Shown in pieces: positions 7,926 to 16,081 of a stretch of 64,000 nucleotides of DNA (the first letter of the stretch is position 1; each line of letters begins with the position of its first letter). This DNA comes from Mogibacterium sp. GTDB lineage: Bacteria; Bacillota; Clostridia; Peptostreptococcales; Anaerovoracaceae. The DNA lies in contig JAFWHB010000028.1 in assembly GCA_017512145.1 (NCBI GenBank), positions 62,001 through 126,000 on the forward strand. Reading direction: 5' to 3'. The position numbers were made by a program, and so were the translations under genes. The notes beneath the pieces were generated by a model. It searched no databases. It had not been told where the DNA came from and worked only from the letters and a program-made list of their open reading frames with translations.

Positions 7926-8858
7926 TTATTCGCCCTCAAACAGCGGGGTGGAGAAGTATCTTTCGGCTGTATCCGGAAGAACTGTGACTACAGTCTTGCC
8001 TGGGCCGAGCTTCTCAGCGAGCATAAGGGCTGCAACCACGTTAGTACCCGAGGATATGCCGCAAAGGAGACCTTCTTCTTTGGCAAGTCTCTTGGACATC
8101 TCAAGAGCGTTATCATCCGGTACTACACAGATCTGATTATAAACATCTCTGTTAAGGATCTCAGGGATTATTCCATCGCCGATTCCCATCTGAAGATGCG
8201 TTCCGATGCTGCCTCCGGCGAGGATAGCTGCGTCTTCAGGCTCTACAGCCCAGATCTCTATATCCGGATTATGCTCTCTCAGGACTTCTCCGATGCCAGT
8301 AAGAGTACCGCCTGTGCCGATTCCTGAGCAGAATCCGTGGATAGGACCATTGACCTGAGATATTATCTCCTGAGCCGTGAACTTCTTCTGTGCCATCAGG
8401 TTATCTCTGTTAGTAAACTGCTGAGGAACGAAAACTCTCGGGTCTTCTTCCTGCATCCTGAGAGCTGTCTGAAGGCACTCTTCGATGCATTTGCCTATAT
8501 CTCCTGCGTCATGAACGAGGATCGTCTCTGCGCCATAATGATGAACGAGTTTGCGGCGTTCTTCGCTTACAGAGTCAGGCATGACGATGATCGTTCTGTA
8601 GCCCCTGACAGCTCCTACGAGTGAAAGACCGATTCCCTGATTGCCGCTTGTCGGCTCAACGATGATAGTATCCTTGTTGATCTTGCCCGCGAGCTCTGCC
8701 TCGCGTATCATGTTGTATGCAGTTCTTGTCTTGATAGAACCGCCTACATTGAGACCCTCGAACTTGACAAGGACCTCGGCATTGTTCTTATTATTGACAT
8801 GGTTCAGGCGGATCATAGGTGTGTTGCCGATCGCCTGAAGAACGTTATCATATACCAT
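7926..8858 (-). CDS. cysK: PLP-dependent cysteine synthase family protein
   Basis: A 310-residue fold-type II PLP enzyme of the O-acetylserine sulfhydrylase family, expected to make cysteine from O-acetylserine and sulfide in the cytoplasm. The PLP lysine is K43 in GGSIKTR. The phosphate-binding loop is SGIGTGGTLTG and the substrate loop is EPTSGNQGIGL. Both KTR (for KDR) and NQG (for NTG) differ from textbook CysK, so a related activity such as cystathionine beta-synthase-like or another beta-substitution cannot be excluded. It stands alone on the minus strand with a divergent neighbour. No S-box or T-box leader is visible upstream. Confidence 0.85.
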   Translation of the reverse strand: MVYDNVLQAIGNTPMIRLNHVNNKNNAEVLVKFEGLNVGGSIKTRTAYNMIREAELAGKINKDTIIVEPTSGNQGIGLSLVGAVRGYRTIIVMPDSVSEERRKLVHHYGAETILVHDAGDIGKCIEECLQTALRMQEEDPRVFVPQQFTNRDNLMAQKKFTAQEIISQVNGPIHGFCSGIGTGGTLTGIGEVLREHNPDIEIWAVEPEDAAILAGGSIGTHLQMGIGDGIIPEILNRDVYNQICVVPDDNALEMSKRLAKEEGLLCGISSGTNVVAALMLAEKLGPGKTVVTVLPDTAERYFSTPLFEGE

Positions 8859-9000
8859 ATATAATATCTCAGCCCACTTTCTGTTATTGTAATACAGCGG
8901 ATATTATAGCACCTTTTCAATAGGATTATAAACAAAAGAATGCAAAAGAAGTATAATTAACAGGATAATTGCACCATAAAATCCAGACAGAGGGGTGCTT

Positions 9001-10077
9001 ATGGCAAATAACCAAGGAAGATACAAGGAGAATAAGAAGAGCGGCGGCAGTCTGATAATTCCTGTCATTCTGCTCGTGATTACTGCGGGTCTGTATACTG
9101 CTGCAAGGAGGATAGCAGGCTTTGCGGAGTGGTATGCTTCGAATGTCTATCCTCATCTTGTTGAGAGTATTGGCAGGCTCTCGGGGATGACACAATATTC
9201 TGCAGCTGAATTCATATGCCTGCTCATTCCTGTGCTTCTTATAGCAGATATCATAATCTGCAGACACCGGCTCAGGAAGGTGATCAAGCACATACTGGTG
9301 CTGGTTTGCGTTCTTGCCCTCATGTATACAGCTAACTGCGGCGTGAATTATTACAGGAACGGCTTTGTTTCACCTGATACATATGTCAAAGCTGAATTCA
9401 CAGAGGCAGATCTTGTGGATTACTGTAATTACGTTATCGTTAAACTCAGCGAAAGCGATGCTGCATCCGCTGATGAGGCCGTGTATCCGTCCGGTAAAGA
9501 CCTGTCCGAAGGTGCAATTGCCGCAATGACAAAGCTTGGGGCGGAGTATCCGGGACTTGCCGGATATTATCCACAGCCAAAGCAGCTAAGATACCTGTCC
9601 GGATTCTTCTCTTCGATGGGAGTCAGCGGCATTTACTCGCCATTTACAATCGAGGCAAATGTCAACGGTCAGATGGAAGGTATGGAGATGCCATTCACAT
9701 CCTGCCATGAGCTATCGCATCTCAGGGGATACATGAATGAGGGCGAGGCGAATTATATAGGCTGGCTTGCATGCATCGGATCTGATGATCCGGCATTCAG
9801 AAGGAGCGGCTGGCTGATAGCCTGGAGCTATGCCGGAAGCTCTCTACGTAGGACAGATCCTGACAAATTCGAAGAAGTAGCTGCTGATCTTCCTGAGTCA
9901 GCGGCCGCTGAGCTTAGGGCAAATCATGAATTCTGGGCATCTCATGAGACTAAGGCCTCAGAGATTCAGGATCAGGTAAATGATGCATATCTTAAGTCAA
10001 ACGGACTTAAGGACGGAGTTGCCAGCTATGGCAAACTGACAACACTTATGCTCCTGTGGTATCAGGACAATCATTGA
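9001..10077 (+). CDS. DUF3810 membrane protein with HExxH motif
   Basis: A 358-residue DUF3810 family protein. Three hydrophobic segments (about residues 18-32, 69-87 and 97-111) anchor it; the rest is predicted to be outside the membrane. The sequence HELSH at 236-240, followed by NEGEAN at 246-251, is the pattern of a gluzincin-type zinc metallopeptidase (HExxH plus a downstream Glu). Substrates are unknown for the family. ATG 9001 is chosen over GTG 8995 because AGAGGGG lies 5 bases upstream of the ATG. A TATAAT at 8952-8957 may be its -10 box. It is divergent from cysK. Confidence 0.85.
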   Translation: MANNQGRYKENKKSGGSLIIPVILLVITAGLYTAARRIAGFAEWYASNVYPHLVESIGRLSGMTQYSAAEFICLLIPVLLIADIIICRHRLRKVIKHILVLVCVLALMYTANCGVNYYRNGFVSPDTYVKAEFTEADLVDYCNYVIVKLSESDAASADEAVYPSGKDLSEGAIAAMTKLGAEYPGLAGYYPQPKQLRYLSGFFSSMGVSGIYSPFTIEANVNGQMEGMEMPFTSCHELSHLRGYMNEGEANYIGWLACIGSDDPAFRRSGWLIAWSYAGSSLRRTDPDKFEEVAADLPESAAAELRANHEFWASHETKASEIQDQVNDAYLKSNGLKDGVASYGKLTTLMLLWYQDNH

Positions 10078-10139
10078 GAATCTCACTGAATTGGTGCATA
10101 ATACTAATACAGACTGAATAGATAAGGGAGAGGAAAGAT

Positions 10140-11171
10140 ATGAGAAATCTGACACTTGGCAGCACAGGCATTACAGTACCGCAGAACGGATTCGGTGCTT
10201 TGCCGGTGCAGAGAAGAACACTTGACGAAGCAGTTGCTATTCTCAGAAGAGCTTACGAGGGCGGCATGACGTATTTTGACACAGCAAGAGCTTACACAGA
10301 CAGTGAGACCAAGCTCGGAGCTGCATTTGAGGGAATGAGAGATAAGATCTTCATCGCAACCAAGACACAGGGCAGGACCGGTGAGAAGGTAAAGGAAGAC
10401 CTTGAGACTTCACTCAGAGAGCTAAGAACTGACTATATAGATATCTATCAGCTCCATATGGTAGATAAGGTGTATGCGCCTGGCGATGGCACCGGAGTGT
10501 ACGAAGCATTGCTGGAAGCTAAGGAAGCAGGAAAGATCCGCCACATCGGCGTCACTGCTCACAAGATCGGCGTTGCTGAGGACTGCGTCAGGTCAGGCCT
10601 TTATGAGACAATGCAGTTCCCGTTCAGCTACCTTGCAGGTGAGCGTGAGATCGAGCTTGTCAGAATGTGCAAAGAACACAACATGGGCTTCATAGCTATG
10701 AAGGGAATGGCAGGAGGCCTTATCACTGATTCGAAGGTCGCTATGGCCTTCCTTGAGGACCATCCTGATGTACTTCCTATCTGGGGTGTTCAGCATATGG
10801 AGGAGCTTGAAGAGTGGCTCTCATATATGGACAGGACACCGGCTCTTGATGAAGAAATGAGAGCTGTTATCGAGAAGGATAAGGCTGAGCTTGCAGGCGA
10901 CTTCTGCAGAGGCTGCGGCTACTGCCTTGAGACATGTCCTGCCGGAATCGCTATCAACAACTGCGCCAGAATGTCACTGATGATCAGAAGAGCACCATCG
11001 GCAGGCTGGCTCGGAGAGAAATGGCAGAATGAAATGAAGAAGATAGAGAACTGTATCGATTGCCATCAGTGCACCAGGCATTGCCCATATGAGCTCGATA
11101 CACCTAAGCTCTTAAGAGACAACTACGAAGACTACAAGAAAGTCCTCGCAGGAGAGATAACAGTAGAATAG
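10140..11171 (+). CDS. aldo/keto reductase with C-terminal ferredoxin-like domain
   Basis: A 343-residue protein. Residues 1-240 form an aldo/keto reductase TIM barrel; the catalytic Asp and Tyr are seen in YFDTARAYTDSE. Residues 250-320 carry Cys motifs CRGCGYCLETCP and CIDCHQCTRHCP, which is the arrangement for two Fe-S clusters. This fused family is widespread in anaerobic Firmicutes. The likely role is NAD(P)H- or ferredoxin-linked carbonyl reduction; the substrate is unknown. RBS GGGAGAGGAAAG precedes the ATG. It is transcribed alone and ends in a terminator. Confidence 0.9.
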   Translation: MRNLTLGSTGITVPQNGFGALPVQRRTLDEAVAILRRAYEGGMTYFDTARAYTDSETKLGAAFEGMRDKIFIATKTQGRTGEKVKEDLETSLRELRTDYIDIYQLHMVDKVYAPGDGTGVYEALLEAKEAGKIRHIGVTAHKIGVAEDCVRSGLYETMQFPFSYLAGEREIELVRMCKEHNMGFIAMKGMAGGLITDSKVAMAFLEDHPDVLPIWGVQHMEELEEWLSYMDRTPALDEEMRAVIEKDKAELAGDFCRGCGYCLETCPAGIAINNCARMSLMIRRAPSAGWLGEKWQNEMKKIENCIDCHQCTRHCPYELDTPKLLRDNYEDYKKVLAGEITVE

Positions 11172-11178
11172 AATCAAA

Positions 11179-11217
11179 GAGCCGCTGGAAGCATTGAAAC
11201 CAGTGGCTCATTTTGTT
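11179..11217 (+). terminator. terminator after aldo/keto reductase
   Basis: GAGCCGCTGG pairs with CCAGTGGCTC (one G-T), 11-base loop, followed by ATTTTGTT. Confidence 0.82.
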
Positions 11218-11260
11218 CAGCATCATGAGTCGTCTTACTATAAAAAGAATTAAGTTATCT

Positions 11261-11327
11261 TTACAAAAGAAAAGACCTAAGACATCTTCCCATCAGTCCG
11301 GAGGACAGATGGGCCCCTTCTTAGGTC
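11261..11327 (-). terminator. long nested terminator after tRNA-Ala
   Basis: Read on the minus strand, an outer stem (GACCTAAGA with TCTTAGGTC, + strand positions 11274-11282 and 11319-11327) encloses an inner stem (CCCATC/GATGGG) and a small apical TCC/GGA stem, followed by TTTTCTTTTG. It begins two bases after the tRNA-Ala 3' end. The structure is longer than a normal terminator. Confidence 0.8.
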
Positions 11328-11329
11328 AA

Positions 11330-11405
11330 TGGTGGAGCGTACGAGGCTCGAACTCGTGACCTCCTGACTGCCAGTCAGACGCGCTCCCAGCTGCGCTAAC
11401 GCCCC
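11330..11405 (-). tRNA. tRNA-Ala (GGC)
   Basis: On the minus strand: acceptor GGGGCGT/ACGCTCC, D stem GCGC/GCGC, and anticodon stem TCTGA/TCAGG around loop CTGGCAG. The conserved U33 sets the anticodon as GGC (codon GCC). The T arm is ACGAG-TTCGAGC-CTCGT and CCA is encoded. A one-base shift of the loop would read GCA, but that loses U33 placement and the tRNA-Ala D arm would not fit Cys. Confidence 0.93.
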
Positions 11406-11421
11406 ATGCTTCAACACAGCA

Positions 11422-11451
11422 ATTATAGCATGTTTGACTTTGAGGCCGCAA
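11422..11451 (-). promoter_or_regulatory. promoter of tRNA-Ala
   Basis: On the minus strand TTGCGG (11446-11451), an 18-base spacer, then perfect TATAAT (11422-11427), 17 bases before the tRNA 5' end. The remaining bases up to 11584 show only the ribosome binding site AGGAG of the next gene and a weak TTGCCA-N17-TACAGT promoter candidate on the plus strand. Confidence 0.7.
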
Positions 11452-11584
11452 ATAAGTTATCTGATTAACATGGGATTTGTGGTTGCCAGATTTCCCGATT
11501 AATGATACAGTTGTATCTTGGTAATGGCCCTGCAATGGGCTGTATGGATTATCAGAAGAATAATATTTTAGGAGACTTATAAAT

Positions 11585-12460
11585 ATGAGAATTGCTGTTA
11601 CTTATGATAACGGAAATGTTTTTCAACATTTTGGCAGAACTGAGAACTTCAAGTTATATGAAGTAGAGGATGGCAAGGTTGTTTCCAGCGAAGTTATGAG
11701 CTCTAACGGAGTAGGACACGAGGCTCTTGCATGGCTTCTTAAGGATAACACTGTAGATGTTCTTATCTGCGGCGGAATGGGCCAGGGCGCTCAGGATGCT
11801 CTTGCAGAGGCTGGTATCGAGGTTTGTGCAGGAGCTGAGGGCGATACTGATGCTGCTGTTGAGGCTTATCTCAAGGGCGAGCTCGTTAATACCGGTGTCA
11901 ACTGCGACCACCATGACCATGAACATGGACATGATCACCATCATCATGATGAGGGTGGATGTGATCCTGAAGGCTGCGGAGCAGGCGGATGCAGTGGATG
12001 CCCTGGATGCGGAGCACCACAGTATCTCTTCGAGGGCAAGAATGTAGGTAAGACTGTCAGGGTCCACTACAGAGGCACCTTCAACGACGGTGAGCAGTTC
12101 GATGCATCTTATGACAGAGGAGAGCCACTCGAATTTGTCTGCGGAACAGGAATGATGATCCCTGGCTTTGACCGCGCAACAGCTGAGATGGAAGTTGGCG
12201 ACATCATCGATGTTCATCTTATGCCTGAAGAGGCATATGGCATGCCGGACCCAAGGATGGTAATCACTGTTGCTAAGTCAGAGGTAACAGGATCTGAAGA
12301 TCTTGAGGCAGGAGACAAGGTTTTCCTTCAGGATCAGCTCGGAAGACCATTCAGCGCTCTTGTAACCGCTATTGATGATGTCAATGTAACATTTGACTGC
12401 AACCACGAGATGGCAGGTAAAGAACTCAACTTCAGAATCGAAATGGTAGAAATCAACTAA
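11585..12460 (+). CDS. NifX-like domain fused to SlyD-type peptidyl-prolyl isomerase
   Basis: A 291-residue fusion. Residues 1-103 are a dinitrogenase iron-molybdenum cofactor-binding (NifX/NifB C-terminal) domain. Residues 107-142 are a His/Cys-rich linker with runs such as HDHEHGHDHHHH and cysteines at 126, 131, 136, 139 and 142. Residues 150-291 are an FKBP-fold isomerase of the SlyD type, with PGFDRATAEMEVGD, EEAYGMPDPRMV, an insert-in-flap segment, then CNHEMAGKELNF. E. coli SlyD is a nickel chaperone and isomerase with a metal-binding tail; here the metal-binding stretch sits before the isomerase. A metal- or cluster-handling folding factor is inferred. There is no nif operon nearby. 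The gene is monocistronic with its own terminator. Confidence 0.88.
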   Translation: MRIAVTYDNGNVFQHFGRTENFKLYEVEDGKVVSSEVMSSNGVGHEALAWLLKDNTVDVLICGGMGQGAQDALAEAGIEVCAGAEGDTDAAVEAYLKGELVNTGVNCDHHDHEHGHDHHHHDEGGCDPEGCGAGGCSGCPGCGAPQYLFEGKNVGKTVRVHYRGTFNDGEQFDASYDRGEPLEFVCGTGMMIPGFDRATAEMEVGDIIDVHLMPEEAYGMPDPRMVITVAKSEVTGSEDLEAGDKVFLQDQLGRPFSALVTAIDDVNVTFDCNHEMAGKELNFRIEMVEIN

Positions 12461-12494
12461 ATTTGTAAAAAAATTTATAAAAATTAACAAACTG

Positions 12495-12522
12495 ACACCT
12501 TGCTTATGCAAGGTGTTTTGTT
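12495..12522 (+). terminator. intrinsic terminator
   Basis: ACACCTTGC-TTAT-GCAAGGTGT, 9-bp perfect stem, followed by TTTTGTT. Confidence 0.88.
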
Positions 12523-12562
12523 ACAATAGAAATAAGGAATTATTATATCAAAGGGGATTAAA

Positions 12563-13735
12563 TTGGAAAAAAATAATAAGAGCCTGACAGTAGCATACTC
12601 ATTTGTTCAGGCTTCTTTCTGGATGGATCTGTGCATTGCTCTGAGCTTTGCATCTGTCTATCTTCTGGGACTGGGGGATTCAAATTCTGCACTTGGACTG
12701 ATTATCGCAGCCGGCAATCTGATCGGCGCGATGATAGGACCGGGTTTATCTTCAATGATAGACCGTAAAGAGGACGTAACAGCCGCAAGGGTAATGCCGT
12801 ATGTGCTTGCAGCCAGGTTTGTGATGCTGGCTGTACTGATCTTTTTCCCGGGATCTAAGGTAATGACCAGCGTTGGCTTTACTCTGTATATAGCTTTTTC
12901 CATGAGCGTGAATTCGCTCAATCTCAAGCTGTATGTGGATGCGGCACATAATGGACTGATAGTTGATTATGGCAAAGCCAGAGGAATGGGGTCGCTTGCG
13001 TATGTTATTATCTCATCCCTGCTGGGATTTCTGATAACTGCAACCTCAATAAGAGTTATTCCGTGGGCAGGCATAGCTGTGGGGATCATTCAGATCGTTA
13101 GCTTTGCCGCATTTGCCAGAGGCGCATCATCCGGAAGTAAATATAATGCAGGAGAGCAGAAGACAGGCGACAGCCTTGCATTATTCGCACGCAAGAATAA
13201 GAGATTCTGTGTCCTCCTTGCAGGAACTGTACTGATATTCTTCTCGCATAATACAGTATGTAACTTCCTGATCAACGTAACTAACAACATCGGTGGGGGA
13301 ACTGATGAGATGGGGCTTCTCAATGGCTTTATGGCTGCTGTTGAGATCCCCGTAATGCTCACGTTCACCAGATTCTTCGGTAAGCGCGATGCAGGCAAAC
13401 TTCTCAGATTCGCTTTTCTGATGTTTACACTTAAGGCTGCAGCAATTGCAGCTGCCGGAAGCATGCCTGCGATGGCGGCGGCATTTGTTCTTCAGGCTCC
13501 GTCGTTTGCAATCTATACAGCAGCGATCGTGCCGTATATAGAGAATACTATTCCACATGAAGATTCAGCTAAGGCCCAGAGCCTTGCATTTACAATGACA
13601 ACATTCTCTTCTGTTCTCGCAGGAACTGTAAGCGGGATGCTGTATGACAATATTTCAGTTACGGCTACGCTGTGGATCGCAGCGATAGTCTGCGCTGCCG
13701 GGACGATCATTTCGATATCAGGCACAGAAAGGTAA
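12563..13735 (+). CDS. MFS transporter
   Basis: A 390-residue membrane protein with about 12 hydrophobic helices, fitting the major facilitator superfamily. A short loop after the first helices contains MIDRKEDVTAAR, in the place of the usual MFS motif A. The substrate cannot be assigned. The start is TTG at 12563, placed 6 bases after AAGGGG. It ends 4 bases before the sensor kinase gene, so it is probably co-transcribed with the two-component pair. The system could control its own transporter, a common arrangement for efflux or signal-peptide export, but that is inference. Confidence 0.82.
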   Translation: MEKNNKSLTVAYSFVQASFWMDLCIALSFASVYLLGLGDSNSALGLIIAAGNLIGAMIGPGLSSMIDRKEDVTAARVMPYVLAARFVMLAVLIFFPGSKVMTSVGFTLYIAFSMSVNSLNLKLYVDAAHNGLIVDYGKARGMGSLAYVIISSLLGFLITATSIRVIPWAGIAVGIIQIVSFAAFARGASSGSKYNAGEQKTGDSLALFARKNKRFCVLLAGTVLIFFSHNTVCNFLINVTNNIGGGTDEMGLLNGFMAAVEIPVMLTFTRFFGKRDAGKLLRFAFLMFTLKAAAIAAAGSMPAMAAAFVLQAPSFAIYTAAIVPYIENTIPHEDSAKAQSLAFTMTTFSSVLAGTVSGMLYDNISVTATLWIAAIVCAAGTIISISGTER

Positions 13736-13739
13736 GAAT

Positions 13740-15035
13740 ATGTCAGGACCTTTGTTCATATTCAATATCTCGCTTGGGCTTTCAGGACTGCTGATCTGTA
13801 TATTCGGCATTCTGCAGATCCTGTTCGGCGTGAGAATAGACAGAAGAACAGAGCATTATTTCCTGCTGTTCTTTACTTTTCTTGCATTATTCGATTTGAG
13901 CAATCTTGTCGGCCAGATTCTGAGAGGGCATGCCGGTTCCGGATTCAGAACACTGCTATATCTGACAAATTTCGGAGAATTCTTATTCCCGTGCCTGTGT
14001 GTCTATGTGGTTTCGATATATCTTCTTTCGATCATTGACCCGGGACATAACCGTAAATTTGTACGCAGGCTCATCTTAGGCCTTGTTATCGTACACGTGC
14101 TGATACTTCTGTACTCTCAATTCAACAGTCTTATCTATGTAATTGATGAGAACAATATCTATCACAGAAGTAATCAGTATCCTGTGGTCTATGTAATGAC
14201 GATGCTGATAATGACGATAGATATCTACCTGTTAATAACAGAGCGGAGTAAGCTGACCAGGAATGAGCAAATCGCTTTCTGGATATATTTCATTATTCCG
14301 AGCTTCGCGGTAATAGCTCAGGTCCGCATCTATGGCATATATCTGCTTGTTTTCTCAACGATCATTACTGCTTTTGTAATGTATTTGTTCATTCTGAGAG
14401 AGAAGACAGAGCTCTACTACAGAAGGGAAAGGGAACTCGACCAGCTAAAGTCTGACATCCTCATCAGTCAGGTACAGCCGCACTTTATTTTCAATTCTCT
14501 GACTGCTATCAGATCGCTTTGCAATATGGATTCTGAGGCATATAAAGCCATCGAGCATTTTGCGGGTTTTCTGAGAGGAAGTCTGGATATCCTCAATGAG
14601 AAGAACTGCATTCCTTTCCTGAAGGAGCTGAATACTGTAGAGAATTATCTTTACATGGAGAAGCTGAGATTCGAAGACAAACTCAAAGTCGTCAGTGACA
14701 TGCGTGACACTTCATTTGTTCTGCCTGCATGCAGCCTCCAGATCCTGGTAGAGAATGCTGTTAAGCATGGAATAAGAATGAATCGTGACGGCACCGGAAC
14801 TATGATGATGAGAAGCTACAAAGACATACAGAATCATTATCATATTATTGAGGTGCACGATGACGGAGTAGGATTTGATACTGAAGCTGTTCCGGCAGGA
14901 ACAGGTTTAAGCAATCTCAGGCGCAGACTAAAGATTATGTGTAATGGACAGCTTGAAATCAATAGTGTTCCGACCAAAGGCACTTTGGCCAGAATCAAAA
15001 TCCCGTTTACGGAGAGAGGAGAGAAAATGAAATGA
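13740..15035 (+). CDS. LytS-like sensor histidine kinase
   Basis: A 431-residue membrane sensor kinase. About seven hydrophobic helices occupy residues 5-220. A short linker then leads to the His_kinase domain (PF06580 type) with QPHFIFNSL; the phospho-acceptor is H248. The HATPase domain follows, with the N box (LVENAVKHGI) and G box (VHDDGVGFD, GTGLSNLRRRL). This kinase class usually partners LytTR response regulators, but here the adjacent regulator has a SARP-type output domain. The stop overlaps the next gene by four bases (ATGA). Confidence 0.88.
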   Translation: MSGPLFIFNISLGLSGLLICIFGILQILFGVRIDRRTEHYFLLFFTFLALFDLSNLVGQILRGHAGSGFRTLLYLTNFGEFLFPCLCVYVVSIYLLSIIDPGHNRKFVRRLILGLVIVHVLILLYSQFNSLIYVIDENNIYHRSNQYPVVYVMTMLIMTIDIYLLITERSKLTRNEQIAFWIYFIIPSFAVIAQVRIYGIYLLVFSTIITAFVMYLFILREKTELYYRRERELDQLKSDILISQVQPHFIFNSLTAIRSLCNMDSEAYKAIEHFAGFLRGSLDILNEKNCIPFLKELNTVENYLYMEKLRFEDKLKVVSDMRDTSFVLPACSLQILVENAVKHGIRMNRDGTGTMMMRSYKDIQNHYHIIEVHDDGVGFDTEAVPAGTGLSNLRRRLKIMCNGQLEINSVPTKGTLARIKIPFTERGEKMK

Positions 15036-15826
15036 GAATACTGCTTGTAGATGATGAAAGAAGTGCTCTTAAAGATTTGAAGAGAATCGTGGAATATGCG
15101 GAGCCTGATGCAGAAATCCTAACTGCCGAAAGTAGTGAAGAGGCTCTGAAGATCTGCAAAGAGAAGCCTGCAGAAGTAGTTTTTCTGGATGTACAGATGC
15201 CGGAAAAAGACGGTCTGACCCTGGCTCGAGAACTCAAAGCCATCGTCTCAGGTATCAACATTGTTATAGTAACTGGTTACTCGGAATATGCCCTGGACGC
15301 TTTAAAGCTATATGTAAGCGACTTCATTGTCAAACCGGCGACACTTGAAGAAGTGCAGAATGCTCTGATGCATCTCCGCAATCCGCTGGTCAGAGATGAT
15401 GTCGGTTTCAGAGTCCAGTGCTTTGGCGATTTCGAGGTATTCTTCAATGGTAAAGCTGTCAAATTTGGCAGAAGCAAGGCCAAAGAACTGCTGGCATATC
15501 TTGTCGACAGAAAAGGTGCCGCATCGAACACTAACAGGATAATAGCAGCTCTGTGGGAAGATGAGAATGGGGACAAGACCAAGAACCATTTCAGACAGGT
15601 AGTATCAGAACTCAGAAAAACCCTCAAGCAGTGTAACGCTTCAGATCTCCTTATACACAACAGGGATTCTTTCTCCATAGATGCCAAGAAGCTGAACTGT
15701 GATTACTATAAGCTCCTCAGGAATGATCCTTCTGCAATCGCTTCTTACAGAGGTGAATATATGAGCCAATATGCCTGGGCGGAGTTCACAGCAGCAGGAA
15801 TTTCTAATTTTGGAAAGAATTTTTGA
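15032..15826 (+). CDS. response regulator with SARP-type winged-helix output
   Basis: 264 residues. Residues 1-118 form a receiver domain (acidic DDE near residue 6, phospho-acceptor D53 in FLDVQMPEKDG, conserved T and K in VTGYSEYA and IVKPA). Residues 128-230 form an OmpR/SARP-like winged helix, with QCFGDFEVFFNGKAVKFGRSKAKELLAYLVDRKG. No bacterial transcriptional activation (BTAD) repeat of full length follows, so the protein is shorter than Streptomyces SARPs. It overlaps its cognate kinase gene. SARP proteins bind direct repeats spaced 11 bp apart; such repeats occur 14 bases downstream of this gene. Confidence 0.87.
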   Translation: MRILLVDDERSALKDLKRIVEYAEPDAEILTAESSEEALKICKEKPAEVVFLDVQMPEKDGLTLARELKAIVSGINIVIVTGYSEYALDALKLYVSDFIVKPATLEEVQNALMHLRNPLVRDDVGFRVQCFGDFEVFFNGKAVKFGRSKAKELLAYLVDRKGAASNTNRIIAALWEDENGDKTKNHFRQVVSELRKTLKQCNASDLLIHNRDSFSIDAKKLNCDYYKLLRNDPSAIASYRGEYMSQYAWAEFTAAGISNFGKNF

Positions 15827-15839
15827 AATTTTCTTATTT

Positions 15840-15885
15840 TTGTTTACTATTTGTCACAGTGCTGTCACTTATGTACCTATATAAT
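15840..15885 (+). promoter_or_regulatory. 11-bp phased direct repeats upstream of a -10 box
   Basis: TTGTTTA (15840-15846), TTGTCAC (15851-15857) and CTGTCAC (15862-15868) recur every 11 bases. A -10 box follows (TATATA at 15878 or TATAAT at 15880), with no good -35. Known SARP activators bind heptamers in 11-bp register whose last copy lies about 8 bp before the -10, matching this layout. That the neighbouring response regulator binds here is inference. Confidence 0.5.
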
Positions 15886-16018
15886 ACACATAGCACCCAA
15901 TCAGCTAGAGGCCTCGCCTGCATTGCAGGAAGGCTGTTATCGAGGAAAGGATATTACCTTCTTAATAATCCAATACCAGCAAAACTCTGCACATTTGTAG
16001 CAGAGTTTTTGCTGTTTT
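15886..16018 (+). ncRNA. candidate structured small RNA with terminator
   Basis: This is the 255-base gap between the response regulator and 5'-nucleotidase genes. Downstream of the -10 box are: a stem CCTCG (15912-15916)/CGAGG (15941-15945) enclosing hairpin CCTGC-ATT-GCAGG; a second imperfect stem GGATATTA/TAATAATCC (15949-15971); and a strong terminator hairpin, AGCAAAACTCTGC with GCAGAGTTTTTGCT (15978-16013), ending in TGTTTT. The length would be about 130 nt. A small open frame across it (15823-16074) crosses both promoter and terminator and is not believed. It matches no riboswitch class I know. Confidence 0.45.
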
Positions 16019-16037
16019 ACTCAAAAAAGTTTATAAT
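16009..16037 (+). promoter_or_regulatory. candidate promoter of the 5'-nucleotidase gene
   Basis: TTGCTG at 16009-16014 and perfect TATAAT at 16032-16037 with 17 bases between. The -35 lies inside the 3' arm of the preceding terminator. Confidence 0.55.
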
Positions 16038-16081
16038 ATATCGACAATACTTATCAGAGCTACTAGGCGGGTAGGACTCAA

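Noticed and set aside
11326..11535. Minus-strand open frame of 69 codons over tRNA-Ala
   Set aside because: It is a translation of the tRNA gene and its promoter.
11585..12460. Part of a nitrogen-fixation locus
   Set aside because: Only the NifX-like domain is present; no nifHDK, nifE/N or nifB is nearby, and the domain occurs widely outside nitrogen fixers.
15886..16018. Known riboswitch (purine, c-di-GMP, preQ1, fluoride) upstream of the 5'-nucleotidase
   Set aside because: None of the conserved core sequences of these classes is present; left as an unclassified structured RNA candidate.
15823..16074. 83-codon open frame after the response regulator
   Set aside because: It starts with TTG overlapping the previous stop and runs through a promoter-like region, two stems and a strong terminator, with no RBS.
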